Notes under the pieces: model-generated
Databases searched by the model: none
What the model was told of the DNA's origin: nothing
What the model saw: the letters and a program-made list of their open reading frames with translations, nothing else
Program-made: the position numbers and the translations under genes
Source of the DNA: Glandiceps talaboti
Lineage: Eukaryota > Hemichordata > Enteropneusta > Spengelidae
Length of the DNA: 64,000 bases
NCBI RefSeq assembly: GCF_964340395.1
Contig: NC_135568.1
Coordinates: 7,356,579 to 7,420,578 of the forward strand
Direction: 5' to 3'
Part shown: positions 13,676-25,945 of the stretch, one piece after another
Layout of the letters: every line of letters begins with the position of its first letter
Numbering within the stretch: the stretch's first letter is position 1

Positions 13676-14145
13676 ATTTAACTTCGACCAGGTGATAATA
13701 CCTGTATCTTTAAAATGCAACTCAGCAAATTTCAAAATTTGACTTCCTTTTGACCGGATAATAAAATCAGAAATATGCAAAGTGTCAGCCGAATGTACAC
13801 AATCATTTTCATCACAAAAACTGATCACAAAATTTGACTTCACTTCTGATAAAATTAGAAAATATGCAGTGTCAGCCGGGCGTAGAAAATTACTTTTCAC
13901 AAAAACTGATCACAAAATTTGACTTCACCTTGACCAAGTGATGAAATATGCAAAGTGTCAGCCGGGCGTACAAAATTACTTTTCACAAAAACTAATCACA
14001 AAATTTGACTTCACCTTGACTAAGTGATATTATCAGAAATATATGCAAATACAGCAGTCAGTGAGCATACAAAATTATTTTCATCATGAAATTTAATTGC
14101 CCATGAACGTTTTCATTAACTTTGACCTGGTGATAACATCAGACA
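13676..14145. repeat. Minisatellite, 85-95-bp unit, about five copies
   Basis: The word GACTTC within AAAATTTGACTTC recurs at 13741, 13836, 13921 and 14007 (spacings 95, 85, 86). Between recurrences come TTGACC, GTGAT, ATATGCAAAGTGTCAGCCG and CACAAAAACTGATCACA. The outermost copies are degraded (TTGACCTGGTGATAA near 14121). The central copies are the most alike, which fits unequal exchange in the middle of the array. Confidence 0.85.
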
Positions 14146-15036
14146 CAGCCAGACTACATAATGAACTCTCTGAAATCTATCATGGAATCTGATTTTTCAC
14201 TGTAATATATATGACAGGCACAATCAAACTTCACATGTGTACATGTACATTGTAGGTACACTTTATATTATCACAAATCTACAGGGTGTACTAGATCCGT
14301 GATTGGACGTCAGCTTGTATCCATAACATACCATAACATATGCAACTGATTGTGTTAGTGATGACCCCAAGAGATTGGATTCATCACTTCGACTAAAAAG
14401 TAGATGTGATGTGATATAGTGTCCGGTACTTAAATCTAAATCTACTTTCCAGTTGTGGATAGCAGGAAAAGATGTTTTTTCCCATCAACACCTGGATTGC
14501 ATCACAAGTACTGTAATGTTATTTTCAGATTAGTTCCATCATCTCTTTGTTATACATATTTTATATTTCGTACACGTTACAGACCTGAACACTACATGTG
14601 GTTAGTATCCTAAGTAGTCTGGAGACTTGACTGTCTTACTTGATATACAGGTTTGACAGTAATATTTCGAAAGTGACACTTCCAAGCCAGAGGTACACGT
14701 CTCTAGGCTATAATACATTGTACATCCGTGAGTTGAGCAACAATCAAAGTTTCATATTATTAAGTGCAGTTATATAACTTATACATGTATAAGTTAGTTT
14801 CCAAGTCATTCTATCAGGGTTGAACCACTTTATCTGCATTTTATGTTGAGAGCAATAAATATATAAAAGTGAGTTTCCATGTCTCTACCTTGGCACACAT
14901 AAATGTAAATCACATATCTGTATTTTGTATTGAGAATGAGAGCAACCATATATAGTTAAATCTATCCAGTCCCATGGTCATTCCAGCAGGGTTCCCCTCC
15001 CTAGCAGGGTAAGTAGTTTGGATGCCAACTGTGGTT

Positions 15037-15082
15037 TGAGTGAAAGTATAAATCGTAACGATACTGTATAGGAACTAGACTC
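15037..15082 (-). repeat. Dispersed repeat, family B copy 2
   Basis: Plus-strand reading AAATCGTAACGATACTGTAT then GGAACTAGACT is the reverse complement of the family B core. GGATGCCAACTGTGGTTT lies just upstream and recurs before copy 3 as GGATACCAACTGTGGTTT, so copies 2 and 3 share flanks and probably arose by local duplication. Confidence 0.6.
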
Positions 15083-15282
15083 AGGGTAAGTAGCTAATAA
15101 ATTCTACATTCACTATCAGTGTACCAGAATTCTGATTTCAATGGCCATCCAAACACACTCCCTCATTTTAATGTACACATAGACTAATGCTTACCTACAT
15201 CCAGATCTCTCTTTCTAGAGACCTCGTTGAGATCATATTGGCATCTAAACTAGTATGGATACCAACTGTGGTTTCTAACCAC

Positions 15283-15330
15283 AGTGAGTGAAAGTATAAA
15301 TCAAAACGATACTGTTAGAACTAGTCTACA
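15283..15330 (-). repeat. Dispersed repeat, family B copy 3
   Basis: Carries GTGAGTGAAAGTATAAATC, AACGATACTG and GAACTAGTCT, in the order of copy 2 and about 250 bp from it. An extra TTTCTAACCACAG segment forms a short hairpin with the preceding CTGTGGTTT. Confidence 0.6.
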
Positions 15331-15854
15331 TCTGAACTAATGTACACAATGTGTAACAGTAAAAGGTGAATTCCATGCTGCAATAACTACAACATGATCA
15401 GTTTATACACCTTTCATTATAATTTCATTTCTTTTAAAAACTGACTTTTTATTTAAGTATATCTGTACCTTACATTTGAAAATCATAACTTAGAACACAC
15501 ATTGCATGGGTTGTACAAGTATAACTATAGTTTAAGTCAACACAATAAGTGGTTTTAATTTGACTAGTACAGATGCAGTAAATTTACATTTAACCAACAA
15601 TAAAGAAAGAAAGTTATAGTTACTTACTGGTGTGTTTGTACACACAAAAAGAACTATTATGTCATGTTTTGCCAGAGGCCCCAATCACTCATTATCATAT
15701 TCAAATAATACTCATTACCATATTCAAATGAACCTGTTATATCATAGTTTGCCCAACTCTTTTTAAGAAGAGTCTTTAGCTGACTCTAAAACAGGTTGAG
15801 CACTGGTAATTAAGCCACAACAAGAAGTACTAGTACTACACATGCTGTAGGTGG

Positions 15855-16010
15855 GTGGGTTGGATGGTTGGTTTGCAGGGAGTACACGCAACTGTTCTCT
15901 CCTATCCAAGCAGATTTCAAACTTTGGTTGGTTGGTTGGTTGGTGGGAAGTACATAATTTCATGTAACTTTTCTCGCCTGTCAAAGCAGCTTTCAAACTT
16001 TACACCAAAA
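15855..16010. repeat. Tandem duplication, ~76-bp unit
   Basis: Both copies begin in GGTTGGTT words, then have GGGAGTAC or GGGAAGTAC, a CTTTTCTC/GTTCTCTC segment, AAGCAG and TTTCAAACTTT (ending near 15923 and 15999). Open frames on both strands across this stretch follow from the repeat and are not taken as genes. Confidence 0.7.
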
Positions 16011-16321
16011 TTGTGGAATTTACAGAATATTCTTTCCTCAAAATCTTGTTGGAAAGCGTATTTGTCTTAATGTGTTGACAATAAGCAATAATCTAGGTAT
16101 TCCTATTACTTTTGGCAAGATAGCTATACTGCGTAGTCACCAGGTGTTAACTTATAGGGGGTAATGACTTCTTCTACATGACAGTATCTAAATTCTGCCA
16201 ACGGCAAACCCAGGAAGCTCAACACTACACGCATTTATAATGCAATTTTTCACAGGATTTAGTAATGAAAAGAAATGAATGTTTGCCAACTTAATACATT
16301 ATACGTAACTTCCATCGGCAT

Positions 16322-16383
16322 ATACGCACTCGTATTCTGTTACGTATTCAATATACGCACTTGTATTCTGTTACGTATTCAAT
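16322..16383. repeat. 31-bp perfect-length tandem duplication
   Basis: Two 31-bp copies (16322-16352 and 16353-16383) differ at one visible base (CACTCG versus CACTTG) and contain TTCTGTTACGTATTCAAT. This low divergence implies a recent duplication. Confidence 0.9.
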
Positions 16384-18719
16384 ACGATATTTCAATAACA
16401 TGGATTATGCACTTCACAAAACTTGGCCGAAAACATACTTAAAACCTCAGCAGACCATAAGCAAATCCTGTTTTTCCCCGATTTTAGAGAAGGTGAATTG
16501 CTTGTTTTTACTGGCATGTGTCCACAACACCAAAACAAAGCTATTCAAACAGCTAAGAACGTACTTGGAATGTTTCAATGAAAAGAGTTTTGGCAACATG
16601 TCTTTTCGTTGAATACCTTACTAGTGTGTGGTCAGTGTCCGGGTATAATAGTCCATAGGTACACAACCTAGAATAGGCTGTGTTCACGAGTCATGCTGCA
16701 ACAATGTGTTTTTGTCAGTTCAGTGTATTTAGCAAATCATTGATCAATGTCACGGTAGGGTTTGACATACAACAGTAGTAGTTCTAATTGGTGAATATAT
16801 TCATACTGTACTGGACTGGAGTCAATCCCTCCAGGCTACCTTTATAAAAAATGCTATCAGTATCTCACACTTAGCATAACAACTTTGATTACAAAAGTAT
16901 TAATTTCCTGACACACAACTACCACTTAGCTGTCCACTGCCAGCAGTGTGTCTATTGGGACTTTTCCATGCTTTGGGACAAAATGGAAAGTTATGGAATC
17001 TTTGAATCCATGGAATGTTTTTATACTGTGGAATGGACAAAAATAATATTTAGGTAGGTAAGGAGAAAATACCTAAAGTCCCTGATAAACATCATCTCCA
17101 TAGACAACAATGCAGTGATCACCCTCTTCTTTCTCTCAAATCTCCCACCCCTCAAATTTTAATTTATATCCCTTCCTAATATTCTAATTTCCAACCCCTC
17201 CCCCATTCCTATTTTTACTTTCTCATATTTCTATCTACATTTCTCGCTTCAATAAAATTCTCTAATTTCCATTTCTCTCCCTCCTCAAACTGCAATCTCT
17301 ATTTTTCTGTGTCCTCAAATTCCTATTTCTATAATTTCCCCTCCCTTACACTCTTAACTTCTATTTCTCCCCTCTTTAAAAGTTCCATGTCTTCAAATTT
17401 CTGTTTCCCCCCTTCCTCAAAATCCTATTTCTACTTCCTAATAAAAATTCTACATCATATTTCTCTCCTGTCTACAATAACATATTTATTTCATTCATCT
17501 CTGGAATGTTAAACATACAACTACAAAAAAAAAGAACTAAACACTGTAACTCCCTCACACGATGTGTAATGTGCAGCAATAACAATATGAAATACTATCT
17601 TTCTACGATTATATTAGGAATGTGATCAGGAATTCTATTTTCATAGTATGTTTTTAACAACATTACTAAAATGTACACAATGTCTGTGGGACTTCAGAAG
17701 TCCTTGGGAAACAAAACCACACATATCAAAATATAAAACATACAGCTGGGAGATCAATGAACTATACCTAACACACTGAACTGTGTATGCTGGTGACATA
17801 AACCTAAATCATTAACCCATCTCAGTATTTATATAAGGGTAGTGAATAAAAGCTAAACCAGATTTGAAAGAGCTTTCTGACCACAATTTCAGGTGTATTT
17901 GCTGAGGGTTTGGGAACCCCCATACTAGAAAGGGGTTTGGTGGAATCTGGTAAAACGTGCATAGATTTTTCTACTTAGTACTGCACCATGTTTTTGCTTG
18001 CAAACTATACAGCAAAATATTTTCCAAACTCAGGTTCATTTTTACTTCAACTTTGTACTGAAACCACGTTCAACAAAACACTTCACCCATTCACTATATA
18101 TATTTTTACACAACTTATACTGCTATGTAACCAAGTCTCTAAAAGCCAAGCACAGAAACGGTGTAAAAAAATCAACAATAACAAGGCATGTTTTTGAAAA
18201 AACAGGTCAAAAAATGGTACTCTTTCTACAATATTTTATTCTCAAATACTGTCCTGTCCCACTTTGAATTACATTCCAACTATTGACATGCACTAACATA
18301 ACACTTTAACGGGACATTTCTATTCAACCCACAACAGCAATTTGTGTAATTGGAATTTTTATAGCTGATTTTGACAGCCAGTTTATGACAAATTGTAGAG
18401 TTCAAGAAAATGGGGAATATATTCATGGAATATGACAAGTTAATATGCCATAAAATGATGTATATGCAAAGAATGAAATATTCATACTATAAATTTACAA
18501 TGCATTTGTACTTTGACCGACCTTAAAATCTCTAGTTTACTTTAGCTTAATCTGTGGGACCCAGATGAGTTGATGTTAAAGTCACTGATCAAGTCAAATA
18601 TTTCTTGTGAAAAACTCAAAGGTCAAACCCTATTAAACAAATATTGCTAGAGTTTGAGCACGATGACCTTATTGTGATCTGAATAATAACAACATTACAC
18701 TTTCATGAAACTTTTGGTA

Positions 18720-19140
18720 ATTTCGAAGCAAAACTACTATCAGTGCCAGACACATGGAAGAAATCTGATATATATAGCATACGCAGGTGATTTTGAAAAT
18801 TGAGCGTGAAGCGGAAAAATGCCTTTATGTTATTACTTTTTTTTCTTCAAATTATTAAAAATTCCATTTTCGAAATTTTTTGTGAAAGTACAACTTCTGT
18901 CAATGTCAAACAAATAGAAATATGATACTAGTATAATGGTGACTCAAAACTGAGCTTGAAGCAAAAAAAAAAACTACTAAGGGCTTGCACATTTTTGTCA
19001 AATTATTAAAATTTCTATTTTCGGGAAATTTCTTGTTAGAGAAAAAAGCGCTGTCAGTGCCAGATAAATTGGCGAAATCTGATATATTAAGCGTACATTG
19101 GTGATTTGAAAACTGAGCTTGAAGCGAAGAAAACGAAGGT
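18720..19140. repeat. Tandem repeat, ~155-160-bp unit
   Basis: Landmarks recur at 18738 (CAGTGCCAGACACATGG), about 18898 (TCAATGTCAAACAAATAG) and about 19053 (CAGTGCCAGATAAATTGG). Each is followed by ATCTGATAT or a variant, GGTGA, AACTGAGCTTGAAGC and an AAATTATTAAAA segment. The middle copy is the most diverged. Confidence 0.75.
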
Positions 19141-19711
19141 TAATAAGGGACACGGAGCAAACGGGTAATAATAGGACTTGACAGCCACCTGAGTCTATAA
19201 ATCATGATGGAGAATAAAGAGAATACTTTATTTTCATTTTGAAGTCACAAAGTAATACAGGTGACAAGGTTCTTGCTTGTTTATCTCAGATCATAATCCG
19301 TGTGAAAAACTGATGAAATTTGAATATTCACAAAGAAATTGGAACACATCTTTGTTAATATTCTACATCGCCACAACACATCAATTGTCGACATAATCCA
19401 TCTATTTTAGTCCGTTAGTAACCCTCATCTTTGCTAAAAGTCTAACTACTGTTTTTACAACCCAGTCTTTATATATATACTGTATATAAGCCAAGTCATT
19501 TTGTAGCTACAGCCCCTCCATCCTCCATCCCCATCAAATAAAACCAAATTCACAAACACTATCAATATCTAATAGTCATAAAAAAGGTGAAGAACTCAAG
19601 AGTTCTCCAATGTGCATGAAAATGTTACATTTTGTACATTTTTTAAAGAAATTACCGCTCAAACCCAACATCCTACAAAATGCCTGGAAAGATCCCTTAT
19701 ATATCCCTTAC

Positions 19712-19980
19712 ATGATAAAACTGACCAATCAAATACATGCCTTTTATAATTAACATATTCATAACTCACATGATATTGAATAACCAATCAAATTACAAAC
19801 TAATTTTCCAAGTTTAATATATTCATAAATCACATGATTTACAGTAACCAATCAAACTACATACTAATTGTCTAATTGTAATATTTTCATAAGTCACATG
19901 ATACTGAGTGACCAATCAAATTACATACAAATTTTCCAATTTTAATATGAAATGATACTTAATTACCCACCAGACTACAG
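19712..19980. repeat. 60-64-bp tandem repeat with a CCAAT box per unit
   Basis: ACCAATCAAA occurs at about 19723, 19783, 19847 and 19911 (spacings 60, 64, 64). It is preceded by CACATGAT and followed by TACAT, CTAATT, CCAATTTTAATAT and ATTCATAA. The CCAAT core is kept in all four units while flanking bases vary. Confidence 0.85.
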
Positions 19981-21477
19981 TTATTAATGAATGAGATCTA
20001 CGATTCCTAGTAATTTATTGACTTATTTGCAACAAAAATAATTACTTTATCTGAGTTTCAAGTAAATCCATCTCCAAAATTTATCACCTGCAGGTCACTC
20101 TTTACAAGCACAGCTGACAATTTCCTTAATTGCATTTGGAAGTGTGAAAAGGTTAATTCTAGTTAGGTCAATAAACTTTACACAATAGTCTCTAACGGCT
20201 TCAATTATGTCATCCTTGATATCAAAAACATTAAAAATGTAAAACTATATTAAATGTCAATCAATGTATCTATATTTGTCTTAATTGAAATTCAAAAATT
20301 ATAAATACTTTATTGGGTTGTCATCATTATTCTTAATCAATTACAGCTAGGTTTTTGGTTTTAAAGCGAATTTCAAGTACTAGCTAGCATTGGCGACTAT
20401 CGTCATTAATGAAGTCACTACTGTGGCAATAGAACAGTTTTGCACTTACACTGTTGTGAGTAGGTAAAAAGCAGTCCCTGTAATTAGTATCAACAAAATA
20501 TTTTTTTAAGTAAAAATATCTTTATTGGGGCATAAGGTCTGATAAAACGATGAGGAATTAAAGTTAGAAACCAATCAATGCAATGAAGTATAAAGTCGAA
20601 TGTACCATATACAACCTTTGTGGATGATATAAATGCGTTCATTCAGAGCATTTTTTTAAATGTATTTCATCAAGTCCTCTATATCTTTTGAACATGAACA
20701 TGTATACATACATGTACGCAGGCATGAGAAAAAGTTGATCTTTATGTTCTACGTTGATATGAGGTAAAATACAAGAACTGTGGTCAAGCAGAGCATTTTA
20801 GAGGCATTTTACTGCGTTCTCCTAAAAAAGAATCTCTAAAAGGTTCATACATTTCTTCACTTCTCTCAAAGAACACAACAGTTCTCTAAAAACGTGCTGC
20901 AAGACATTGATTTCACAGTAGGATAAGACACACTATAGGATATGACTTCATATGTAGGTATGACAATATGTCCCAGTCTCAATTTATGTCTACAACAGTC
21001 ATTAGCATGTCCCAATCTCTAAGGAAACTCCATGTTGATTGAAACCATGCAATGCCAAAGGAGATTAATAAATGTTTCAATTCATTCATGACTTATTCTG
21101 TAATAAAACATAAAAGTTAACTGTTGAGACTGTCAACTGACTGGCTATGTTTGAGTAGATCTTTAACAGACTCTTAAGTTTAGACCCAATAATAAAATTT
21201 ACTGCAATGCAGAAATGTGTATAAGTACCTACATGTACTGCCTTGCCCTTTTGGGAGTGCAAAGGTCACATTACCATATTTGGCTAGACAGCACTGTAGT
21301 GCACCAGCCTTACAAGAAAATACTTTTTGTTATCAAGCTGAGGGGGGGGGGGGGTTAGGTTTAGACTTGTCTGTGATCATTTTTGTGACGACAAAACCAA
21401 AGTTGAATAAAAGAGTTACATAGTTGCATAACAAAGATAACATATTTCCAAGTATTAGTGATTTTTTTTTTGAAAGG

Positions 21478-21560
21478 TGATCAATATGTAAAATCTACCT
21501 CTGTTCCTAACACGGTTCCCCACGAAAAGTTGTTAGTTGTGGAAATCTATGAAAATTTCA
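21478..21560 (+). repeat. Dispersed repeat, family C copy 2
   Basis: Contains GTAAAATCTACCTC, GTTCCTAA, GGTTCCCCAC, TTGTTAGTTGTGGAAA and TCTATG. It matches the minus strand of 1436-1580 in order, apart from a gap, and copy 3 more weakly. Confidence 0.5.
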
Positions 21561-21892
21561 TAAGATTTATCCCTCTCTTACTAGGGTTACCAAATGTTAG
21601 CAAAATCAATGTTGTGTATAACACCTTCTCCTGTTTCAATTGTACAGGTGTGGATGCAGTCTGGGAATCCAATATGGTTACCTACAACAATTACCCTTGA
21701 ATTCACAATATCAGGTTATTGTACATGGCATACAGAAGCATATTAAGTGTCTTGTAACTCAGATTTAGATCTAAGCATGTGAACAATAGTGATCAGTAAT
21801 AATACGTAGATTTTACAGATAAGAACAGTAGTTTATTTCTAAATAGGAATTCCAGTGAGTAGTGTCTTTGTTATGTTTCAGTGTATTGTTGA

Positions 21893-21975
21893 TCCTGGTA
21901 GGATGGTAAAATCTACCCAAATTCCTGAGGTTTTTCAACTAACCAATGGAATCTATGTTAAAATTGAGCTCATAT
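21893..21975 (+). repeat. Dispersed repeat, family C copy 3 (exon-like)
   Basis: GTAAAATCTACCCAAATTCCTGA (split here as GTAAAATCTACCC plus AAATTCCTGA) is followed by GGAATCTATG, as in copy 2. It sits directly after ATGTTTCAG (ending 21888) and runs to GTAAGT (from 21976). The 87 bases between are open in a single frame. It could be an exonised repeat or a decayed coding fragment. No product is recognised. Confidence 0.35.
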
Positions 21976-22727
21976 GTAAGTGGGACATTTCTAGGACAGG
22001 ACAGTTATTTCTTGGAGCAAGTTTCAATAAATATCACTATGATTGACTAAATCTTAACATATTCATCTTTATGGTCTTGTAGTTCTAGAAAGTACACATA
22101 AATACACACTGAGTTTATGCAACTTAAAAGTTTGAGACGTCCATTTTAAAATATTTGAAAAGTTTTCTCTACTTGACACTACTGCATTGTGGGATTGCAA
22201 TGACTCAAGGTCGACGACCCTGAAACCAGACATTTTTTGGGGTTCTTACTCATCCTACAAATAATCCTTGACCCTGATAAAAAGGTGCCTGAGTCACAAC
22301 AACTTAAATTTGTTAAACAAAGCTGCTTAATTTAAGTACAAAAGATCTTAAACTTTCATGAATGTATTCACACACCAAAACTTCTACTATTGTAGTATAT
22401 CGGTATTTGTTTTGAAAACTTCTCCAGTTTTTTTTCTTTCCATTGTAGAATTTCCTTTTGTGTTTTTGACACCATTAGCCCCACCTTAGTCTACCAACTA
22501 TTCACCTCATCAAGGGTCAACAAACTTTAGCTAGAAATGGATGTACTGAAATATTTTCAAATAGCACTATTGTTAGTGTTTCATTGTTCTCACCCTCTTC
22601 ATCTGTGCCCTACATTCCCCATAGCATTTTGGTATAACCCTATCGACAATCCCACTGAATGAATTAGAAGCACATTCTATTTCATATTGGGGTGAAAGTA
22701 ATGGAATTTTGGCACTTGCTTGTTTAC

Positions 22728-22790
22728 AAATTAAAGGCCAAGGTTTCAATCCCGTGTTCTTTCATGTATTAAGTTAAACACGTGATTACA
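22728..22790 (-). repeat. Interspersed repeat, family A copy 2 (fragment)
   Basis: Plus-strand reading AAAGGCCAAGGTTTCAATCC, CGTGTTCT and TTAAGTTAAAC corresponds to one end of family A read on minus. The central AATAATCCTAT part is not clear here. Confidence 0.45.
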
Positions 22791-23349
22791 GAGCAATGAA
22801 TCTTTCTTTCAAAATCTGGCGTTGTTGTTTGTGTAAATCAAAGAAAAATTTGGCAAACTCGGGTGTAAATGTGTCTTCATCTTCAGACTTCTAACAGTCC
22901 TGTCTGGCATCTGTTTCCAGAAAGGTATCCAATAATTTCACTTGTTACTTTACGAGTGTGACGCTATATAAAGCCACATAAAAAATACTGTTGGCTATTT
23001 TGTAAATAATTGTGTATGAAAAATTGCTCATTTTGATGGTGCGGTTTCTTAATGGATTGTTTCCCGAAAGGTGAACAGAAATCACATTTGTCACTTTTCA
23101 CAGTAGCATATCATACAGAGACTCAAGGCTCACTAAATTAGTAATACCGTATAAGAGACACTAATAGTGTATAAATGTAGGTGTTAATACCTGCAGACGC
23201 AATACCTCTGTTATGGGATTCCTTACAAATGTCACAGCTATCGTGTATCTTGCCATCTAAGTACCTTCAAGACATTCAATATCCCAATTCATCACTATCC
23301 TACATATAACTCAAAGGTTACAATTGCTCTTTCTCGATGAAAAACTGTT

Positions 23350-23925
23350 CAATTACTTAAACCTGTCTATTCCCTGCAGAATTTGTATTCCTAGTGACAA
23401 TTGATCAATTTGTATTGGTTCAATATATAACGTAACGATGTAATTTATGATCATTTTTGTCTTTATTCTCAACTGTTTCATCACAATAAGAAACAATATA
23501 CTATGGATACAGTTTTTGTACATGGCGTAGTATTTTTGTAACTACAAGTAAAACCTGTCCATTCCTAAAGAATTTTTGTACTCCTAGATATAATTAATAA
23601 ATCCATAATTAGTAAATTTGTGTTAAACATGTAATTCAAATATTCAATTTATGATATATATTTTTCCCAATACAGACTTTTTCATTTTGACAAGAAATAC
23701 TGTACCACTTAAGGTACAGAAATATTTGTATAATTGTTTCATTATTTCAACCTGTCCATTCCTAGTACAGCGTTTTTTCTCTAAATGCCAGTTGATAGAT
23801 TTGTTATGGTTCAAGAGATACATACAAATGTATAGTGCTGAGTTTTATTTACGATTTCTTTTTCATTCTCGAGCTCCAACTGTTTCACTTCAAGAAATAA
23901 TGTGCGAGAATGAATGTCTGTAGAT
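23350..23925. repeat. Tandem repeat, ~195-bp unit, three copies
   Basis: ACCTGTCTATTCC or ACCTGTCCATTCCT recurs at 23360, 23553 and 23750 (spacings 193 and 197). Later in the unit come TTTTTGTA, ATTTATGAT, CAACTGTTTCA and AAGAAA. The copies are old and clearly diverged. Confidence 0.7.
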
Positions 23926-24718
23926 GCTTGAGTTCATTTTTTATAGTAAGACTGAAAATTTCTACTCACAGTCAAAATATTTTTGGAAGGGAATGATCAA
24001 TCACAAATTTAGCTGATTTTGCAGGACACTGTTGACAAGATTTTAATAAAAATTTGAGAAACGCTTCCAAATTTGTTCAAATCAAAATTTTCATTTGAAC
24101 AATGTTTTACTTGTGGGTACACTAACACTGTGAGTGTGTTACGAGTCACAAATCTACAATATATCCATTCAGGACATTTTGGTAAATTTTCATTATGAAC
24201 TCTAAATTGAAGTCAAAAAGCATTTAAACTTTGTACAAACAGTGACATTCCGTTGCGTAACAACATAGGTCTTTGACATCTGTACATGGGGTGTTTCTGA
24301 ATTGTTTGTACCAGGTACGATTGAACTGTCAACAAGTTTTATTATGACATGACTATTTTATGGTCTTTGAGATATGAACTTGTATTACTAATCTGGGGAA
24401 GGTGATTGGATATTAGATCTCGGATGATGTCTTTCATCATAAGACTTAAGAATACGTCATACTCTAAGAATAGAGATTTTGTGTAAACTTGGAAATGTAT
24501 TTAAGTTGGGTTTTTAGCCCATCTGGAGAGGAGAGGCGGAGACGGAGATTGGTCATGTAATAAAATCAACCAAGTGGTTAGCTTGGCGTTCGTTGAACCA
24601 GATACGTATGTTTCGTTGTGAGTTCTACTCAACACAATCCAAGTCGGTACGGTACCTCGTAGAAGAGATGGTTTGAGAAGAAACTAGTTGGTCGGCTAAT
24701 TCAACGTTATAGTCTTAA

Positions 24719-24752
24719 ATGGAACAGACTGACGATTGGAACAGCAGTGCGA
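24719..24752 (+). CDS. Possible first coding exon, unknown protein
   Basis: ATG (preceded by TTAA) opens eleven codons, MEQTDDWNSSA, plus one base, and meets a strong donor, GTGAGT, at 24753. The preceding 200 bases have CpG words and few simple repeats, as a 5' untranslated exon might. Exit phase is 1, compatible with the acceptor phase of one frame of the 39067 candidate. The product is not recognised. An 11-codon frame with a donor is easily found by chance, so this is a pointer only. Confidence 0.2.
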
Positions 24753-25894
24753 GTGAGTACTTCCCCGTTTGAACATTAAATATCGATAAACTGCACAGTA
24801 AGCTGATCAGCAGCGTTTCAAGTGTACACAAGTTGTCTTGCTAAATGTTGCTGGCCGTATGCGACATTCTTTTTTCATTTCAAATCTCTATTGCAATAAA
24901 AAATACTACCGTATATTACTTACGGGCATACACTTAGCATTGTAGTCGTTAAATGGTTTCTGATACAGATGGAGTCAAGACGTGAAAACTACAAAGCTCG
25001 CCTATCTACTACAATCACAGCATTGCCCATGATAGCTTGCCACATGGAGTCTCAGTTTGTGGTATTAATTGCAAAATGTTGCTGGCCATCAGCCAAGTTT
25101 TGTTTGCCACAAGTTGTGAACTAAATGGTAACACAATCCACCTAGTTAATTTTCTCAAATTGGTTAAATCATCATAATTGGAGCCATGCTGTGAGTCGTA
25201 GTAGTTACAGGTTTATTTGATACACATACAACACACACAGGAACAGTCACAACTCCATAGGTACTGAACAGTCGCCTCTCCACATGTTGCTGAATTCTGG
25301 AACACTCACAACTCGGTAGGTTACTCACAGATCACAGCAAGTTCTTTTTGATGGACCAATCAAATGCCAGCATCACCTCATTTACATGATATCGCTCCAT
25401 CACAGTGAGGTTCTAGTGGATCGATGTGTCAGACTTAGTGGCGACGAGTCACACATCATAGCTGTATGATGCCTTGTATAAACTTTGCATCGTGCAGCCA
25501 AGGAAAACAGCTCCATTCACATTTTCATCTCCACACTCTAATCACTTAATATGTAAAGTCACAACCATGCCCCTTCATCAACTGTTACTTTATATACATT
25601 TAGTTTGATATCTCTCAAGTGTCAATCCTATTCACCTTACCTCTACTCCTACAAACACTGAGTAAATAAATTTGTCAAGGAAAGAAAGGACAGATTCCCA
25701 GTGATGAACAATGTATCTGTACATGTAATTGAATAATCTGACCCATCGAACCACATTGTGTTACTGTAATACCTACACATTCTCTACACACATAATCTAG
25801 AGGCTAGCCATTGGGTTGAAATCTGAAGATTTCTTTAATAGCCGGGTAAAAGGATCTTCAGATTTAAAACCAGTAGTTATCCTCTTGATAGTCT

Positions 25895-25945
25895 GCATGT
25901 AGTTCCTATATGGCATCGTTAGGATTTATACCTCCACGCACTAGA
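25895..25945 (+). repeat. Dispersed repeat, family B copy 4
   Basis: Reads GTAGTTCCTATATGG, ATCGTTAGGATTTATACC and TCCACGCACTAG, matching the family core with a few changes. An upstream CTAGAGGCTAGCCATTGGG segment (about 25798) resembles a segment downstream of copy 1. Confidence 0.55.

Larger units (their letters stand above)
14150..18715. other. Non-coding block with small repeats
   Basis: No gene supported. It holds two family B copies (15037, 15283), a 76-bp duplication (15855-16010), a 31-bp duplication (16322-16383) and a long TTCC/TTTC pyrimidine-rich stretch at about 17120-17480. A minus-strand frame at 14602-14751 has six cysteines but no recognisable domain. A plus-strand exon-like pattern at 17893-17949 (acceptor TTTCAG, donor GTAAAA, one open frame) is noted only as weak. 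Confidence 0.5.
19985..23350. other. AT-rich non-coding block
   Basis: No gene is firmly supported. It holds thirteen G at 21342-21354, family C copies at 21478-21560 and 21893-21975, and a family A fragment at 22728-22790. The second family C copy lies between a TTTCAG and a GTAAGT and is open in one frame only (21889-21975), but its similarity to other dispersed copies argues for a repeat rather than an exon. Confidence 0.5.

Noticed and set aside
14602-14751. Insulin A-chain resemblance of the CC..C........C spacing
   Set aside because: There are four residues between the CC pair and the next cysteine where the family has three, and no B chain, signal peptide or start is present.
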